A stretch of 64,000 bases of DNA from contig NZ_JAENGP010000001.1 in assembly GCF_016595155.1 (NCBI RefSeq), forward strand, positions 248,001 to 312,000, written 5' to 3'. This stretch comes from Advenella mandrilli (GTDB lineage Bacteria; Pseudomonadota; Gammaproteobacteria; Burkholderiales; Burkholderiaceae_B). How positions within the stretch are numbered: the first letter of the stretch is position 1; each line of letters begins with the position of its first letter. The notes under the pieces were generated by a model. It did not search any database. It was not told the origin of the DNA and saw only the letters and a list, made by a program, of their open reading frames with translations. The position numbers and the translations under genes were made by a program. Of the stretch, positions 49,869-59,646 are shown in pieces.

Positions 49869-50666
49869 ATGAATTCCATAATTGGCTCGGTCGAGTTGAT
49901 GCCCGACGTGCAAAGTTCACAGGACTTGCGTCATATACCCATTGAGCGTGTAGGAATCAGGCGTGTCAAACACCCCATGCTGATACAGGCTGCCGATGGT
50001 TCGGTACAGCCCACGATTGCTGAATGGACGCTAACCGTGTTTTTGCCTGAACATGAAAAAGGGACTCATATGTCCCGTTTTGTGGCCCTGCTTGAACGTT
50101 ATCGTTCACAAGCCATGACCATTGAGCTTTTCAAGGAAATGGTCAGTGAAATGCTGCCTTTGCTACATGCTGAGAAAGGGGATCTCACGGTTTCTTTTCC
50201 GTATTTTATTAACAAGAGCGCACCGGTTTCAGGCGTTGAAAGTCTGATGGACTACCAGGTTACCTGGTTTGCGGTTGCCCGTGGCACCGAGGTTGAATTC
50301 GAGTTCAATGTGGTGGTGCCCGTAATGAGTCTGTGCCCGTGCTCAAAAGCGATTTCCGCCTATGGCGCGCACAACCAGCGCTCACACATTACCGTGCAAC
50401 TGGTTGCTGATAGCCACTACACCATGGAATCGGTCATTAAAACGGTAGAGCAGCAGGCATCATGCGAGTTGTGGGGGTTGTTAAAGCGTCCCGATGAAAA
50501 ATATGTCACCGAGTATTCTTACGATAATCCCAAGTTTGTCGAAGACCTTATTCGTGATGTGGCGGCAAATATCCGGAAAATACCGCAACTCAGGCGTTAT
50601 AAGATTGAAGCCGAGAACTTTGAATCTATCCATAATCATTCCGCTTATGCGGTGATAGAAGGGTAG
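49869..50666 (+). CDS. folE2: GTP cyclohydrolase FolE2
   Basis: A 265-residue type IB GTP cyclohydrolase, the first enzyme of folate synthesis. Family marks are SLCPCSKAIS, with the metal-ligand cysteine, and YGAHNQRSHITV, followed by the EFNVVVPV and YEATS-like C-terminal strands. The type IB enzyme tolerates low zinc by using other metals. No Zur-like site was identified. It is followed by a perfect inverted repeat. Confidence 0.95.
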   Translation: MNSIIGSVELMPDVQSSQDLRHIPIERVGIRRVKHPMLIQAADGSVQPTIAEWTLTVFLPEHEKGTHMSRFVALLERYRSQAMTIELFKEMVSEMLPLLHAEKGDLTVSFPYFINKSAPVSGVESLMDYQVTWFAVARGTEVEFEFNVVVPVMSLCPCSKAISAYGAHNQRSHITVQLVADSHYTMESVIKTVEQQASCELWGLLKRPDEKYVTEYSYDNPKFVEDLIRDVAANIRKIPQLRRYKIEAENFESIHNHSAYAVIEG

Positions 50667-50670
50667 TGCC

Positions 50671-50702
50671 CGTATTTTGTCGCAAACTTGCGACAAAATA
50701 CG
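50671..50702. repeat. Perfect 15-bp inverted repeat after folE2
   Basis: CGTATTTTGTCGCAA (50671-50685) and TTGCGACAAAATACG (50688-50702) are exact reverse complements separated by two bases. It begins five bases after the folE2 stop. There is no T run, so it may act as an mRNA 3' stabiliser, a Rho-dependent end or a protein site. Confidence 0.8.
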
Positions 50703-50750
50703 AAGTGCTCTGCCAAGTCTGTAGAAACAAAAAAAGTTTTTAAGATAATT

Positions 50751-50779
50751 TTGTTTGATTAACATAATTATGTTATATT
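50751..50779 (+). promoter_or_regulatory. Candidate promoter of the rpsF operon with palindrome
   Basis: TTGTTT (50751-50756) and TATATT (50774-50779) are spaced by 17 bases. Between and across the -10 lies the perfect 16-bp palindrome TAACATAATTATGTTA (50760-50775). The leader to rpsF would be about 130 bases, long enough for ribosomal-protein feedback. Confidence 0.5.
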
Positions 50780-50914
50780 TAGCGGTTTCTTGCTCGACTT
50801 ATCTTTTGTGGTTGGTTTGATTTTGCTGTTAAGCGGCGGGATTGAACTGGGCAAAAAGGCAAGCGGGCTGTCAGTTGCCATTACTTAATGGCAAGATATC
50901 CTTAAGGAGTTATT

Positions 50915-51295
50915 ATGCGTCACTACGAAGTAGTGTTTATCGTGCACCCGGACCAAAGTGAACAGGTCCCTGCAATGATCGAACGTTATCAAACCTTGGT
51001 AACCGGCAACAATGGTGTTGTCCACCGTCTGGAAGACTGGGGTCGTCGTCAATTGGCATACCCAATTCAAAAACTGGTTAAAGCCCATTACGTGTGCATG
51101 AACATCGAGTGCAACCAGGAAACGCTTGACGAGCTGGAACACTCTTTCCGCTATAACGATGCGGTTTTACGCAATCTGGTTATCAAAGCCAGCAAAGCTC
51201 ACTCAGAAGCATCAATCATGATGAAATCTGTAGAGCGTGAAGAAGCGCGTAAAGCAACTGCAGAGCCATCTGCAGAGCAAAGTAGCGAAGGGTAA
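50915..51295 (+). CDS. rpsF: 30S ribosomal protein S6
   Basis: A 126-residue protein starting [17 protein letters not shown], with the signature [17 protein letters not shown]. The acidic/Ser-rich tail ([10 protein letters not shown]) is typical of S6. It leads the rpsF-priB-rpsR-rplI operon. A good ribosome site (AAGGAG) precedes it. Confidence 0.97.
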   Translation: MRHYEVVFIVHPDQSEQVPAMIERYQTLVTGNNGVVHRLEDWGRRQLAYPIQKLVKAHYVCMNIECNQETLDELEHSFRYNDAVLRNLVIKASKAHSEASIMMKSVEREEARKATAEPSAEQSSEG

Positions 51296-51313
51296 TCAGC
51301 GTAGTTATAGCTT

Positions 51314-51637
51314 GTGAACCAGACTCAACTGCAGGCCAGGATACTGGAAGTAAAACCTTTGCGGCATACGCCAGCAGGCTTGCCGGCACTGGATCTTGTG
51401 CTTGAACATCAGTCGGAAATTATCGAGGCTTCGCATCCGCGCATGATTGATTTCATCATTCATGCAAGGGCACTTGGAGAAACCGCTATGGTCTTATCCA
51501 AGGTCGCCATGGGAAGCGAAATACGCGTCAAGGGCTTTCTGGCCCAGGCCCGTAAAAACTCGGGACGTGTTATTTTGCATATCCAAAACGTTCAGTTTCC
51601 GTCAAAAGGTGTTGCAAGGGTTCACGCAACGGTCTGA
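51314..51637 (+). CDS. priB: Primosomal replication protein N
   Basis: A 107-residue OB-fold protein that assists PriA in restarting replication forks. The family pattern LEVKPLRHTPAGLPALDLVLEHQSE is distinctive. The start is GTG 51314. It is located between rpsF and rpsR, its normal position in beta- and gamma-proteobacteria. Confidence 0.93.
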   Translation: MNQTQLQARILEVKPLRHTPAGLPALDLVLEHQSEIIEASHPRMIDFIIHARALGETAMVLSKVAMGSEIRVKGFLAQARKNSGRVILHIQNVQFPSKGVARVHATV

Positions 51638-51714
51638 AATACTTAAAGTTCAGGGCATAAAGCTCTTTTATGAATTCGAGGCGCAGGCCTCACACACGAA
51701 TAAAGGCAAAAATC

Positions 51715-51990
51715 ATGGCTTTCATGAAAAAAGGCAAGGACAAACGCAGCAAATTCACGCAGCAAAATCCATTGTTCAAACGTCGCAAATTCTGCCGCTT
51801 CACAGCAGCAGGTGTTGAAGAAGTCGATTACAAAGATGTTGACACCCTACGTGACTTCATCACGGAAACAGGTAAAATCATTCCTGCCCGTTTAACAGGT
51901 ACAAAAGCAAACTACCAGCGCCAACTTGATACTGCCATCAAGCGTGCCCGTTTCCTGGCTTTGCTTCCATACACTGACAACCACAAATAA
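51715..51990 (+). CDS. rpsR: 30S ribosomal protein S18
   Basis: A 91-residue protein with the S18 signature [20 protein letters not shown] and a basic N-terminus ([14 protein letters not shown]). ATG 51715 follows AAAGG; the frame is open to 51670 but the family starts here. S18 pairs with S6 in the platform of the small subunit. Confidence 0.97.
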   Translation: MAFMKKGKDKRSKFTQQNPLFKRRKFCRFTAAGVEEVDYKDVDTLRDFITETGKIIPARLTGTKANYQRQLDTAIKRARFLALLPYTDNHK

Positions 51991-52006
51991 TTAAGGATTA
52001 TTAATC

Positions 52007-52462
52007 ATGCAAGTTATTTTGCTAGAAAAAATCGGCAATTTGGGTGACCTGGGTGAGGTTGTTCGTGTTCGTGATGGTTACGCACGCAATTTCCTGATCC
52101 CTCAGAAAAAAGCCCGCCGCGCTACAGAAACCGCGTTGAAAGAGTTTGAGGCACGTCGTGCAGAACTGGAAAAAATCCAGGCTGAAAAACTGGCTGCTTC
52201 GCAGACTGTTGCTGAAAAACTGAACGGTTACGTTGTTACAATCAATCAGAAGGCAGGTGTAGATGGCCGTCTGTTTGGTTCTGTTACCAATATGGATATT
52301 GCTGCTGCCCTGGTTGCTGCCGGCTTTGACTCTGTTGAAAAACAACAGGTTCGTTTGCCAGACGGTGCCATTAAAGCGGTTGGCGAGTTCCCCGCGCAGG
52401 TTCACCTGCACGCAGACGTTAATGCTGAAATCACCGTTGCTGTTCAAGGTGAAATGGCTTAA
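52007..52462 (+). CDS. rplI: 50S ribosomal protein L9
   Basis: A 151-residue protein with the canonical start [19 protein letters not shown] and the [10 protein letters not shown] segment. The long connecting helix and C-terminal domain are present. It ends the operon, followed by a strong terminator at 52495. Confidence 0.98.
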   Translation: MQVILLEKIGNLGDLGEVVRVRDGYARNFLIPQKKARRATETALKEFEARRAELEKIQAEKLAASQTVAEKLNGYVVTINQKAGVDGRLFGSVTNMDIAAALVAAGFDSVEKQQVRLPDGAIKAVGEFPAQVHLHADVNAEITVAVQGEMA

Positions 52463-52494
52463 TAAGCAAGTTTTTTAAAACTATTAAACTTGTG

Positions 52495-52519
52495 AAAGCC
52501 GGCAATAGCCGGCTTTTTT
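52495..52519 (+). terminator. Terminator of the ribosomal operon
   Basis: AAAGCCGGC (52495-52503), four bases, then GCCGGCTTT (52508-52516) with further T. It separates rplI from dnaB. Confidence 0.93.
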
Positions 52520-52632
52520 ACGTATATACTTATAGATTGCACTGGATAAAACTATCCTTGGTTTTGCCCTTTCTATTTCTTTACGCGTGATGGTTGCGCG
52601 CCTCATTAAACACCTCCCTTATTTGAATTAGC

Positions 52633-54024
52633 ATGAATGTAGTCGACCCTCAAATTGAATCACTTCGCCTGCCCCCTCACTCGATAGAGGCCGAGCAGTC
52701 GGTCTTGGGTGGTTTGTTACTGGATAACTCGGCACTTGAGCATATTTCGGATATCCTGAGTGAAGATGATTTCTATCGCCATGATCACCGTGTCATTTGG
52801 CGCCATGTCAGTAAAATTATTCACCTGGACAGGCCGGCAGACGTCGTCACTATTTACGAGTCACTGGAAACCGAAGGCAAGGCAGAGGAAATCGGGGGGC
52901 TTTCTTATCTTAATGCCCTGGCACAAAATACGCCTTCTGCTGCCAATATTCGACGCTATGCGGAAATTGTCCGTGAGCGTGCCATGTTGCGAAAGTTGGT
53001 TAGTATTGCCGATGAAATCGCCTCCGAAGCCCTGAATCCTAAAGGTAAGGAAGCGCGTCAGTTACTGGATGAGGCAGAAGCCCGGATTTTCAAGATCGCC
53101 CAAGAAGGTACGCGCAACGAGAATGATTTCCATGAAATGAGCAAGTTGCTGATTGAGGTGGTGGATCGGATTGATGAACTGGCACACAGGGACAATGCTT
53201 CGGATGTGACCGGTGTGCCTACCGGTTTTGTGGACCTTGACCGAAAAACATCGGGCATGCACCCGGGTGATCTTATTATTGTGGCGGGCCGCCCATCCAT
53301 GGGTAAAACCTCATTTTCCATGAATATTGGCGAGCACGTGGCGATTGACCAGGGCTTGCCAGTGGCGGTTTTCTCAATGGAAATGGGGGCCGTTCAGCTT
53401 GCTCAACGTATGTTGGGATCGGTAGGGCGCCTTGATCAGCAACGCATGCGTACCGGTCGCCTGCTAGATGAAGACTGGCCCAAAATTACCCATGCCATGC
53501 AGCTAATGCAAAATGCGCAAATTTTCATTGATGAAACGCCTGGCTTAAATCCAATTGACCTGCGGGCGCGTGCACGCCGGCTTACCCGTAAATGTGGTCA
53601 GCTGGGCGTGATTATTATTGACTACCTGCAGCTGATGTCGGGTAGCGGCAGTGGTGGCAAGAATGAAAACAGGACCGCTGAAATTTCTGAAATCAGCCGT
53701 TCATTGAAGGGGTTGGCACGTGAGTTGAATTGTCCGGTTATTGCCTTGTCCCAGCTTAACCGAAGTCTTGAGCAACGTACCAACAAGCGGCCCATCATGA
53801 GTGACCTGCGCGAGTCGGGTGCGATTGAGCAGGATGCCGACTTGATTCTGTTTATTTACCGTGACGAGGTTTATCATCCGGAAACCCAGGATAAAGGGGC
53901 GGCTGAAATTATTATTGGCAAACAGCGTAATGGCCCGATTGGTACCGTGAAAATGACCTTTGCGGGTGAAAGCACCAAGTTCCTTAACTACATGGGCTCT
54001 GGCGACAGTTTTGTTTCAGACTAG
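52633..54024 (+). CDS. dnaB: Replicative DNA helicase
   Basis: A 463-residue hexameric helicase at the replication fork. The N-terminal domain (LPPHSIEAEQSVLGGLLLDN) binds primase. The RecA-like domain has Walker A GRPSMGKTSFSM, Walker B IIIDYLQLMSG and the motif LSQLNRSLEQR. No intein interrupts the P-loop. The start follows a short leader after the rplI terminator. Confidence 0.98.
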   Translation: MNVVDPQIESLRLPPHSIEAEQSVLGGLLLDNSALEHISDILSEDDFYRHDHRVIWRHVSKIIHLDRPADVVTIYESLETEGKAEEIGGLSYLNALAQNTPSAANIRRYAEIVRERAMLRKLVSIADEIASEALNPKGKEARQLLDEAEARIFKIAQEGTRNENDFHEMSKLLIEVVDRIDELAHRDNASDVTGVPTGFVDLDRKTSGMHPGDLIIVAGRPSMGKTSFSMNIGEHVAIDQGLPVAVFSMEMGAVQLAQRMLGSVGRLDQQRMRTGRLLDEDWPKITHAMQLMQNAQIFIDETPGLNPIDLRARARRLTRKCGQLGVIIIDYLQLMSGSGSGGKNENRTAEISEISRSLKGLARELNCPVIALSQLNRSLEQRTNKRPIMSDLRESGAIEQDADLILFIYRDEVYHPETQDKGAAEIIIGKQRNGPIGTVKMTFAGESTKFLNYMGSGDSFVSD

Positions 54025-54065
54025 TCTGGCCAATCACGCTGGCCCAGGTATGATCTGTTTCAAAT

Positions 54066-54104
54066 GAAAAACCCCCAGCTACCCGAAAGGGGAGGCAGGG
54101 GGTT
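54066..54104 (-). terminator. Terminator after phoH
   Basis: AACCCCC (54070-54076) pairs with GGGGGTT (54098-54104); the 21-base interior can form a smaller hairpin. On the minus strand it ends in five T. It lies 87 bases after the phoH stop. Confidence 0.7.
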
Positions 54105-54191
54105 GATCGCTGTGGCAAATATCAATAAGTGGTGAACCGGTTTTCAATAAAGCGTGAAAAGTTCACCATCAGGGCTGAATTGCCATTTTTC

Positions 54192-55916
54192 TTATAAAGC
54201 CTCGCTGGCATAGTCAGCCAGGCGTGAGCGTTCACCTTTTTGCAGGGTGATATGCCCCGAGTGAGACCATCCCTTGAAGCGGTCAACGACATAGGTCAGG
54301 CCTGAACTGCCCTCGGTTAAATAGGGGGTGTCAATTTGCGCAATATTACCCAGACAAACAATTTTGGTACCCGGGCCCGCACGGGTGATCAGGGTTTTCA
54401 TTTGCTTGGGGGTCAGGTTTTGCGCTTCATCAATAATGACGAACTTGTTCAGGAAGGTACGTCCACGCATGAAATTAAGTGATTTGACCTTGATATGTGA
54501 TTTGATGACTTCTTTGCTGGCGCTGCGATCCCAGTCGCCTGCCTCAGAGCGGATGCCCGAATTCAGGAATTCCAGATTATCTTCAAGCGCGCCCATCCAG
54601 GGCTGCATTTTTTCCTCTTCGGTACCGGGTAAAAAACCAATATCTTCACCTACGGGAACCGTTACCCGGGTCATGATGATTTCAGTATAGCGTTTGGTTT
54701 CCAGTACCTGGGTAAGCCCCGAAGCTAACGCAAGAAGCGTTTTGCCAGTGCCTGCCTGGCCCAGAAGAGACACAAAATCACAGTCGGGATTCATAAGCAG
54801 GTTAAGCGCGAAATTTTGTTCGCGGTTACGTGCCGTGATACCCCAGACGTTGTTTTTTTTGTGCGTGTAATCACGCAGCGTGGCCAGTATGGCGGTTTTA
54901 CCGTTAACCTCTTTGACTTGTGCATATAAAGGGGTATCGCCTTCAAGATAAACAAATTCATTAATAATGAATTCAGGGCACAGTGGTCCTTTTATTTTGT
55001 AGTAGGTAATGCCCCCTTGCATCCAGGATTCCACATCTTTGCCGTGCCGGGTCCAGAAATTAGCGGGCAATTGCATGATGCCGTCATACAGCAGGTCGGA
55101 ATCTTCAAGAGAGTGGTCGTTCAGGTAGTCTTCGGCTTCCATGCCCAATGCGCGGGCCTTCAGACGCATATTGATGTCTTTGGAAACCAGAATGACCTGA
55201 CGGTTTGAATGTTGTTTTTGCAAGGTTCGGACAACGCTTAAAATCATGTTGTCGGCTTTGCCAGTGGGCAGGCTGATACCCAAGTTGCTTTCCATGCTTG
55301 AGGTCTGGAACAGCAGCAGGCCAGTTGCATCTTTGTTGCCCAGGGCATTGAGCTGCATGCCATAAAGGATATCGTCGGTTTCTGCGGCCAGGGCATCCAG
55401 GGAGCGGCTGACCTGCCGGGCATTGCGGGCCACTTCAGTCATGCCTTTTTTGTGATGATCCAGCTCTTCAAGTGTCATCATGGGCAGGAAAATATCGTGT
55501 TCCTGAAACCGGAATAGCGAAGAGGGGTCGTGCAACAGCACGTTGGTATCCAGTACAAACAGTTTTTTTGTTTCGGTGTCGGCCGTGGCTTTTGTGTTGT
55601 TAGCTGTTTTTTTGGCGACGGAAGGGGCTTTTACAGCGGCCGTTTTTGTCGCTGATTTTACGGCAGGTGGTGGCGGGCTTTTGCTTGCAACCGTTTTTGC
55701 TGCGGTTTTGCTTGCGGTTTTTGTGGCGCTGGAGTGTTGAAGGGGCGCTTTTGCCGGTTGAACCGCCTTTGCCGCGACCTTGCTTGTTGTTGCCGGGGTG
55801 TCAGCGACGGCTGTTTTGGGGCGCGAACGTGCTGCCGGGCTGCTTGTTGTTGGCGTGGCTATCGTACCAGCATCAATGATGTCGGCGGGTTTTGTTGGCA
55901 ACTTGGGTAGTGGCAT
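54192..55916 (-). CDS. PhoH-family ATPase with PIN domain and histone-like N-terminus
   Basis: The 574-residue protein has three parts. Residues 1-115 are low-complexity Ala/Lys/Pro/Thr (KTAAKTV, KSPPPPAVKSATK), like bacterial histone-H1 tails. Residues 120-260 form a PIN-like RNase domain with VLDTNVLLHDP and acidic partners. The C-terminal half is a PhoH P-loop ATPase (GQAGTGKTLLALASGL, VIIDEAQNLT). PIN-PhoH proteins unwind and cut RNA in characterised members. Monocistronic, ended by a terminator. Confidence 0.9.
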   Translation of the reverse strand: MPLPKLPTKPADIIDAGTIATPTTSSPAARSRPKTAVADTPATTSKVAAKAVQPAKAPLQHSSATKTASKTAAKTVASKSPPPPAVKSATKTAAVKAPSVAKKTANNTKATADTETKKLFVLDTNVLLHDPSSLFRFQEHDIFLPMMTLEELDHHKKGMTEVARNARQVSRSLDALAAETDDILYGMQLNALGNKDATGLLLFQTSSMESNLGISLPTGKADNMILSVVRTLQKQHSNRQVILVSKDINMRLKARALGMEAEDYLNDHSLEDSDLLYDGIMQLPANFWTRHGKDVESWMQGGITYYKIKGPLCPEFIINEFVYLEGDTPLYAQVKEVNGKTAILATLRDYTHKKNNVWGITARNREQNFALNLLMNPDCDFVSLLGQAGTGKTLLALASGLTQVLETKRYTEIIMTRVTVPVGEDIGFLPGTEEEKMQPWMGALEDNLEFLNSGIRSEAGDWDRSASKEVIKSHIKVKSLNFMRGRTFLNKFVIIDEAQNLTPKQMKTLITRAGPGTKIVCLGNIAQIDTPYLTEGSSGLTYVVDRFKGWSHSGHITLQKGERSRLADYASEAL

Positions 55917-55981
55917 TCGTTATACTCTTATTCCGGGTTTACCTGCATGCACTGGCATGTAGTTAATGGGTTGGATTGGTT

Positions 55982-56452
55982 TTATGCAATTTCCTTGACG
56001 GCTTCAAGTACTTTGTCTGCATGACCGGGCACTCTCAGGCCGCGCCACTCCTGTACCAGAATTCCCTGGCTGTTAATCAGGAATGTGCTGCGTTCAATTC
56101 CTCTGACCTGTTTGCCATACATGTTCTTCAGTTTCATGACGCCAAACTGCTTGCATAACTGCTCTTCGGGGTCGGCAATCAGGGGGAATGGCAATTCATG
56201 TTTGTTGCTGAAATTCGTGTGTGTTTTCAGGGAATCACGTGAAACGCCAATGATTTCCGTATTCAGACTCTGAAACTGTTCATATCGGTCACGAAAGTCC
56301 TGTGCTTCTACCGTGCATCCGGGTGTGTTGTCTTTGGGATAAAAGTACAGGACAACATTTTTACCCTTTAGTGTATCAAGGTCGATGGGCCCCAGATGGC
56401 TTTCCGCCGTGAAGGCCGGTGTTTGTTCTCCAACTACGGGTAGATCGCTCAT
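55982..56452 (-). CDS. bcp: Peroxiredoxin of the BCP type
   Basis: A 156-residue thiol peroxidase that reduces peroxides. The peroxidatic Cys is in YFYPKDNTPGCTVEAQDF. E. coli Bcp has a second Cys five residues later (TPGCTVQAC); here it is Gln, so this enzyme is of a subtype without the helix-2 resolving Cys and may use another cysteine or a partner thiol. It directly abuts the upstream Mth938-like gene. Confidence 0.93.
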   Translation of the reverse strand: MSDLPVVGEQTPAFTAESHLGPIDLDTLKGKNVVLYFYPKDNTPGCTVEAQDFRDRYEQFQSLNTEIIGVSRDSLKTHTNFSNKHELPFPLIADPEEQLCKQFGVMKLKNMYGKQVRGIERSTFLINSQGILVQEWRGLRVPGHADKVLEAVKEIA

Positions 56453-56905
56453 TCAATCATTTCCTTTTTCTTCGTTTAACATCAGTGCAACGGCAACATT
56501 GCGTCCTTCGGACATTAACACATTATAAGTGCGTGCAGCGGCCTGCGAGTCCATGCACTCGATGCCAATTCTGGCGCTTAAGAGTGGGGCCAGGATTTGT
56601 GGGGGAATAAACACTTGTTTTTCTCCGGTGCCAATAAGCAGGATATCCGGCGCATTGTCGTAAGAGGTACCTGGGTTATCTTCAAGAAAATCAAGGGCGC
56701 TGGCCGGCCTGGCTGTTACACCGGCAGCCAGTTCCAGCAATTGGGTGTTAATGTCAGCGATTTTTTTAACCGGCCATGATGTGATTGGGCCTTCCGGTTT
56801 GAAACAGATGGCATTTTCGTAGCGGATATCATTGACATCAATATAATTTTCGCCATAGCGGGTAACGGTATTTAACGCAGAACGTTCTTCTTTCTGTAAT
56901 TGCAC
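56453..56905 (-). CDS. Mth938-like domain protein
   Basis: A 150-residue protein of the Mth938/NDUFAF3-like family, with GPITSWPV, the central DILLIGTGEKQVFIPP and the end SEGRNVAVALMLNE. Function in bacteria is not established. The start is GTG 56905 with a perfect AAGGAG site. bcp starts in the base next to its stop, so both are one operon. The 246-base gap to alaC (56906-57151) is AT-rich, holds divergent promoters presumably, and shows no gene. Confidence 0.9.
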   Translation of the reverse strand: MQLQKEERSALNTVTRYGENYIDVNDIRYENAICFKPEGPITSWPVKKIADINTQLLELAAGVTARPASALDFLEDNPGTSYDNAPDILLIGTGEKQVFIPPQILAPLLSARIGIECMDSQAAARTYNVLMSEGRNVAVALMLNEEKGND

Positions 56906-57151
56906 TTTTTCTCCTTATACATACTAATCATATTCTATCTATATTTCATGTTTGTGATGATGTTAAGGGCATGATATCAATTGAATGCCTGTTATGAGAT
57001 TATCGATCCAATCCTGCATTAAAATAGAAAAAAGATGTTTTTATACAAATTTTTACGAAACCGCGTAAAACTATTTGATCATGCTGTTTATATGCGCTAG
57101 ATTAATAGGTTTTATCGCGTTTTATTTATTTCTGTTTAAAAGGTGTTGGCC

Positions 57152-58339
57152 ATGAGGCATTTTCCACGTATAGAGCGACTTCCTCCGTATATTTTCAATA
57201 TTACCGGAGAGCTGAAGATGGCGGCGCGTCGGCGTGGCGAAGATATTATTGATATGTCCATGGGCAACCCGGATAATCCTACGCCGGGACATATTGTCAA
57301 AAAAATGGTCGAGGCCGCCGAACGGCCAAATACACATGGTTATTCCGTTTCCAAGGGTATTCCACGTTTGCGCAAGGCCATTACAGACTGGTACCTGCAT
57401 CGTTATCAAATTTCCTTTGACCCCGATAAAGAAGCCATTGTCACCATTGGTTCCAAAGAGGGCCTGGCGCACTTAATGCTGGCTACCCTTGACCGTGGCG
57501 ATACCGTCCTTGTACCAAACCCCAGTTACCCCATCCATATTTATGGTGCGGTCATTGCTGGCGCCAATATCCGCTCTGTGCCCATGACACCGGGTATTGA
57601 TTTTTTCGAAGAAATTGAAAAGGCGGTGCGTGAGTCTATTCCCAAGCCAAAAATGATGATTCTGGGCTTTCCCAGCAATCCAACTGCGCAATGCGTAGAT
57701 CTGCCATTTTTTGAGCGTGTGGTAAAACTGGCCAAAGAGCACGATATCATCGTGGTGCACGATCTGGCTTATGCCGACATCACTTTTGACGGCTATGTCG
57801 CACCTTCTATCATGCAGGTGCCTGGTGCCAAAGATGTGGCGGTAGAGTTCTTCACCATGAGTAAAAGCTATAACATGGCTGGTTGGCGTATTGGTTTCAT
57901 GGTGGGCAACGAAGAAATTGTCACTGCCTTGGCCCGCATGAAAAGCTATCACGATTACGGTACTTTCACGCCCATCCAGGTAGGTGCCATCGCAGCCCTT
58001 GAGGGACCTCAGGATTGTGTCAAGGAAGTGGTTGCCCAGTACCAGAAACGTCGTGATGTTCTATGCAAAGGTTTGCACGAAGCGGGCTGGATGGTTGAGG
58101 TCCCCAAAGCATCCATGTATATCTGGGCCGAGATCCCCGAACCCTATAAACATATGGGCTCACTGGAGTTTTCTAAAAAAGTGCTGGCCGAAGCCAAGGT
58201 GGCGGTTTCTCCCGGTGTCGGTTTTGGCGAATATGGTGATAATTACGTTCGTTTTGCGCTTATCGAAAATGAGCAGCGCATTCGCCAGGCAGTACGCGGT
58301 ATCAAGGAAATGTTCAGGAAGGATGGGTATCTCAAATGA
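57152..58339 (+). CDS. alaC: Alanine transaminase, class I/II aminotransferase
   Basis: A 395-residue pyridoxal-phosphate enzyme closest in pattern to AlaC (formerly YfdZ), which makes alanine from pyruvate and glutamate. [15 protein letters not shown] begins the family. The PLP lysine is in [19 protein letters not shown] 57152 follows AAAGG; an in-frame GTG at 57143 is less likely. It is translationally coupled to hom. Confidence 0.9.
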   Translation: MRHFPRIERLPPYIFNITGELKMAARRRGEDIIDMSMGNPDNPTPGHIVKKMVEAAERPNTHGYSVSKGIPRLRKAITDWYLHRYQISFDPDKEAIVTIGSKEGLAHLMLATLDRGDTVLVPNPSYPIHIYGAVIAGANIRSVPMTPGIDFFEEIEKAVRESIPKPKMMILGFPSNPTAQCVDLPFFERVVKLAKEHDIIVVHDLAYADITFDGYVAPSIMQVPGAKDVAVEFFTMSKSYNMAGWRIGFMVGNEEIVTALARMKSYHDYGTFTPIQVGAIAALEGPQDCVKEVVAQYQKRRDVLCKGLHEAGWMVEVPKASMYIWAEIPEPYKHMGSLEFSKKVLAEAKVAVSPGVGFGEYGDNYVRFALIENEQRIRQAVRGIKEMFRKDGYLK

Positions 58340-59646
58340 GTTTAAAGCCAATTAAGGTGGGGTTGCTAGGGTTTGGGGTTGTGGGTGGCGGCACCTATTC
58401 GGTATTAACCCGTAACGCCGAAGAAATTGCCCGCCGTGCGGGTCGCAACATTGACATCGTGCGTGTAGCAACCCGTACGCCGTCCAAGGCAAAAGCCGTG
58501 TTTGGCGAAGCTTTGCCGGTTGATGATGATCTGATGGGGCTGGTTTCCGATCCCAATATTGATATTGTGGTTGAGCTGATTGGCGGTGAAACCCAGGCAC
58601 GTGAACTGGTCATGCAGGCCATTGCCAATGGCAAACACGTTGTAACGGCCAACAAGGCCTTGCTGGCCATGCACGGCAACGAGATTTTTGCCGCCGCCAG
58701 TAAAAAGGGCGTTATGGTTGCCTTTGAGGCGGCCGTGGCTGGGGGTATTCCCATTGTCAAGGCTATTCGTGAAGGGTTAACCGCCAACCGTATCCAGTGG
58801 GTGGCCGGTATTATTAATGGTACCACCAACTTCATCCTTAGCGAAATGCGCCACCGTGGTTTGCCCTTTGAAACCGTCCTGTCCGAGGCGCAACGGCTGG
58901 GTTATGCCGAAGCCGACCCTACCTTTGATGTGGAAGGGGTAGATGCCGCGCACAAGCTCACTTTATTGGCGTCTTTGGCATTTGGTATTCGCGTTCAGTT
59001 TGACAAGGCTTATACAGAAGGTATTACCACGCTTAAACAGGAAGACATTGGCCATGCCGAGCGTCTTGGCTATCGCATCAAGTTGCTGGGGATTGCCAAA
59101 CGTCGTTCCAATGGCATCGAGTTGCGGGTACATCCAACATTGGTGCCCGCCAGCAAACTAATTGCCAATGTGGAAGGCGCCATGAATGCAGTGCTGGTCA
59201 AGGGTGATGCGATTGGTGAAACCATGTATTACGGCGCCGGTGCAGGTGCCGAGCCAACCGCTTCTGCAGTGGTGGCCGATCTGGTTGATGTAACCCGCAT
59301 GCATACGTCTGACCCCGAAAACCGGGTGCCGCATTTGGCTTTCCAACCCAATGCCTTGGCCGATTTTGATATTCTTCCCATCTCCGAAATCAGGACTTCC
59401 TACTATTTGCGGTTTAACGTTGAAGACCGTCCTGGTGTGCTGGCCGACTTAACCCGTATCCTGGCAGACAAGTCCATCTCCATCAACGCTATGGTTCAAG
59501 AGCAAAAAGGAGAGGGTAGTGCCGCCATTATTATCCTTACGCACGAAGCACGCGAAGGAGATGTGGTTGATGCCATCCGACAAATTGAAAACCTTGGCTT
59601 TGTCCACTCTTCTGTAACTCGTATTCGTATGGAAAATTTATCATGA
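58336..59646 (+). CDS. hom: Homoserine dehydrogenase
   Basis: A 436-residue NAD(P)H enzyme making homoserine from aspartate semialdehyde. The dinucleotide motif is [14 protein letters not shown]; the catalytic domain includes [16 protein letters not shown]-terminal ACT domain ([19 protein letters not shown]) indicates allosteric control by an amino acid, usually threonine. Overlaps alaC and thrC by four bases each. Confidence 0.97.
   Translation: MSLKPIKVGLLGFGVVGGGTYSVLTRNAEEIARRAGRNIDIVRVATRTPSKAKAVFGEALPVDDDLMGLVSDPNIDIVVELIGGETQARELVMQAIANGKHVVTANKALLAMHGNEIFAAASKKGVMVAFEAAVAGGIPIVKAIREGLTANRIQWVAGIINGTTNFILSEMRHRGLPFETVLSEAQRLGYAEADPTFDVEGVDAAHKLTLLASLAFGIRVQFDKAYTEGITTLKQEDIGHAERLGYRIKLLGIAKRRSNGIELRVHPTLVPASKLIANVEGAMNAVLVKGDAIGETMYYGAGAGAEPTASAVVADLVDVTRMHTSDPENRVPHLAFQPNALADFDILPISEIRTSYYLRFNVEDRPGVLADLTRILADKSISINAMVQEQKGEGSAAIIILTHEAREGDVVDAIRQIENLGFVHSSVTRIRMENLS

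Noticed and set aside
52633-54024. Intein in dnaB
   Set aside because: The Walker A and surrounding sequence are contiguous and total length is normal.
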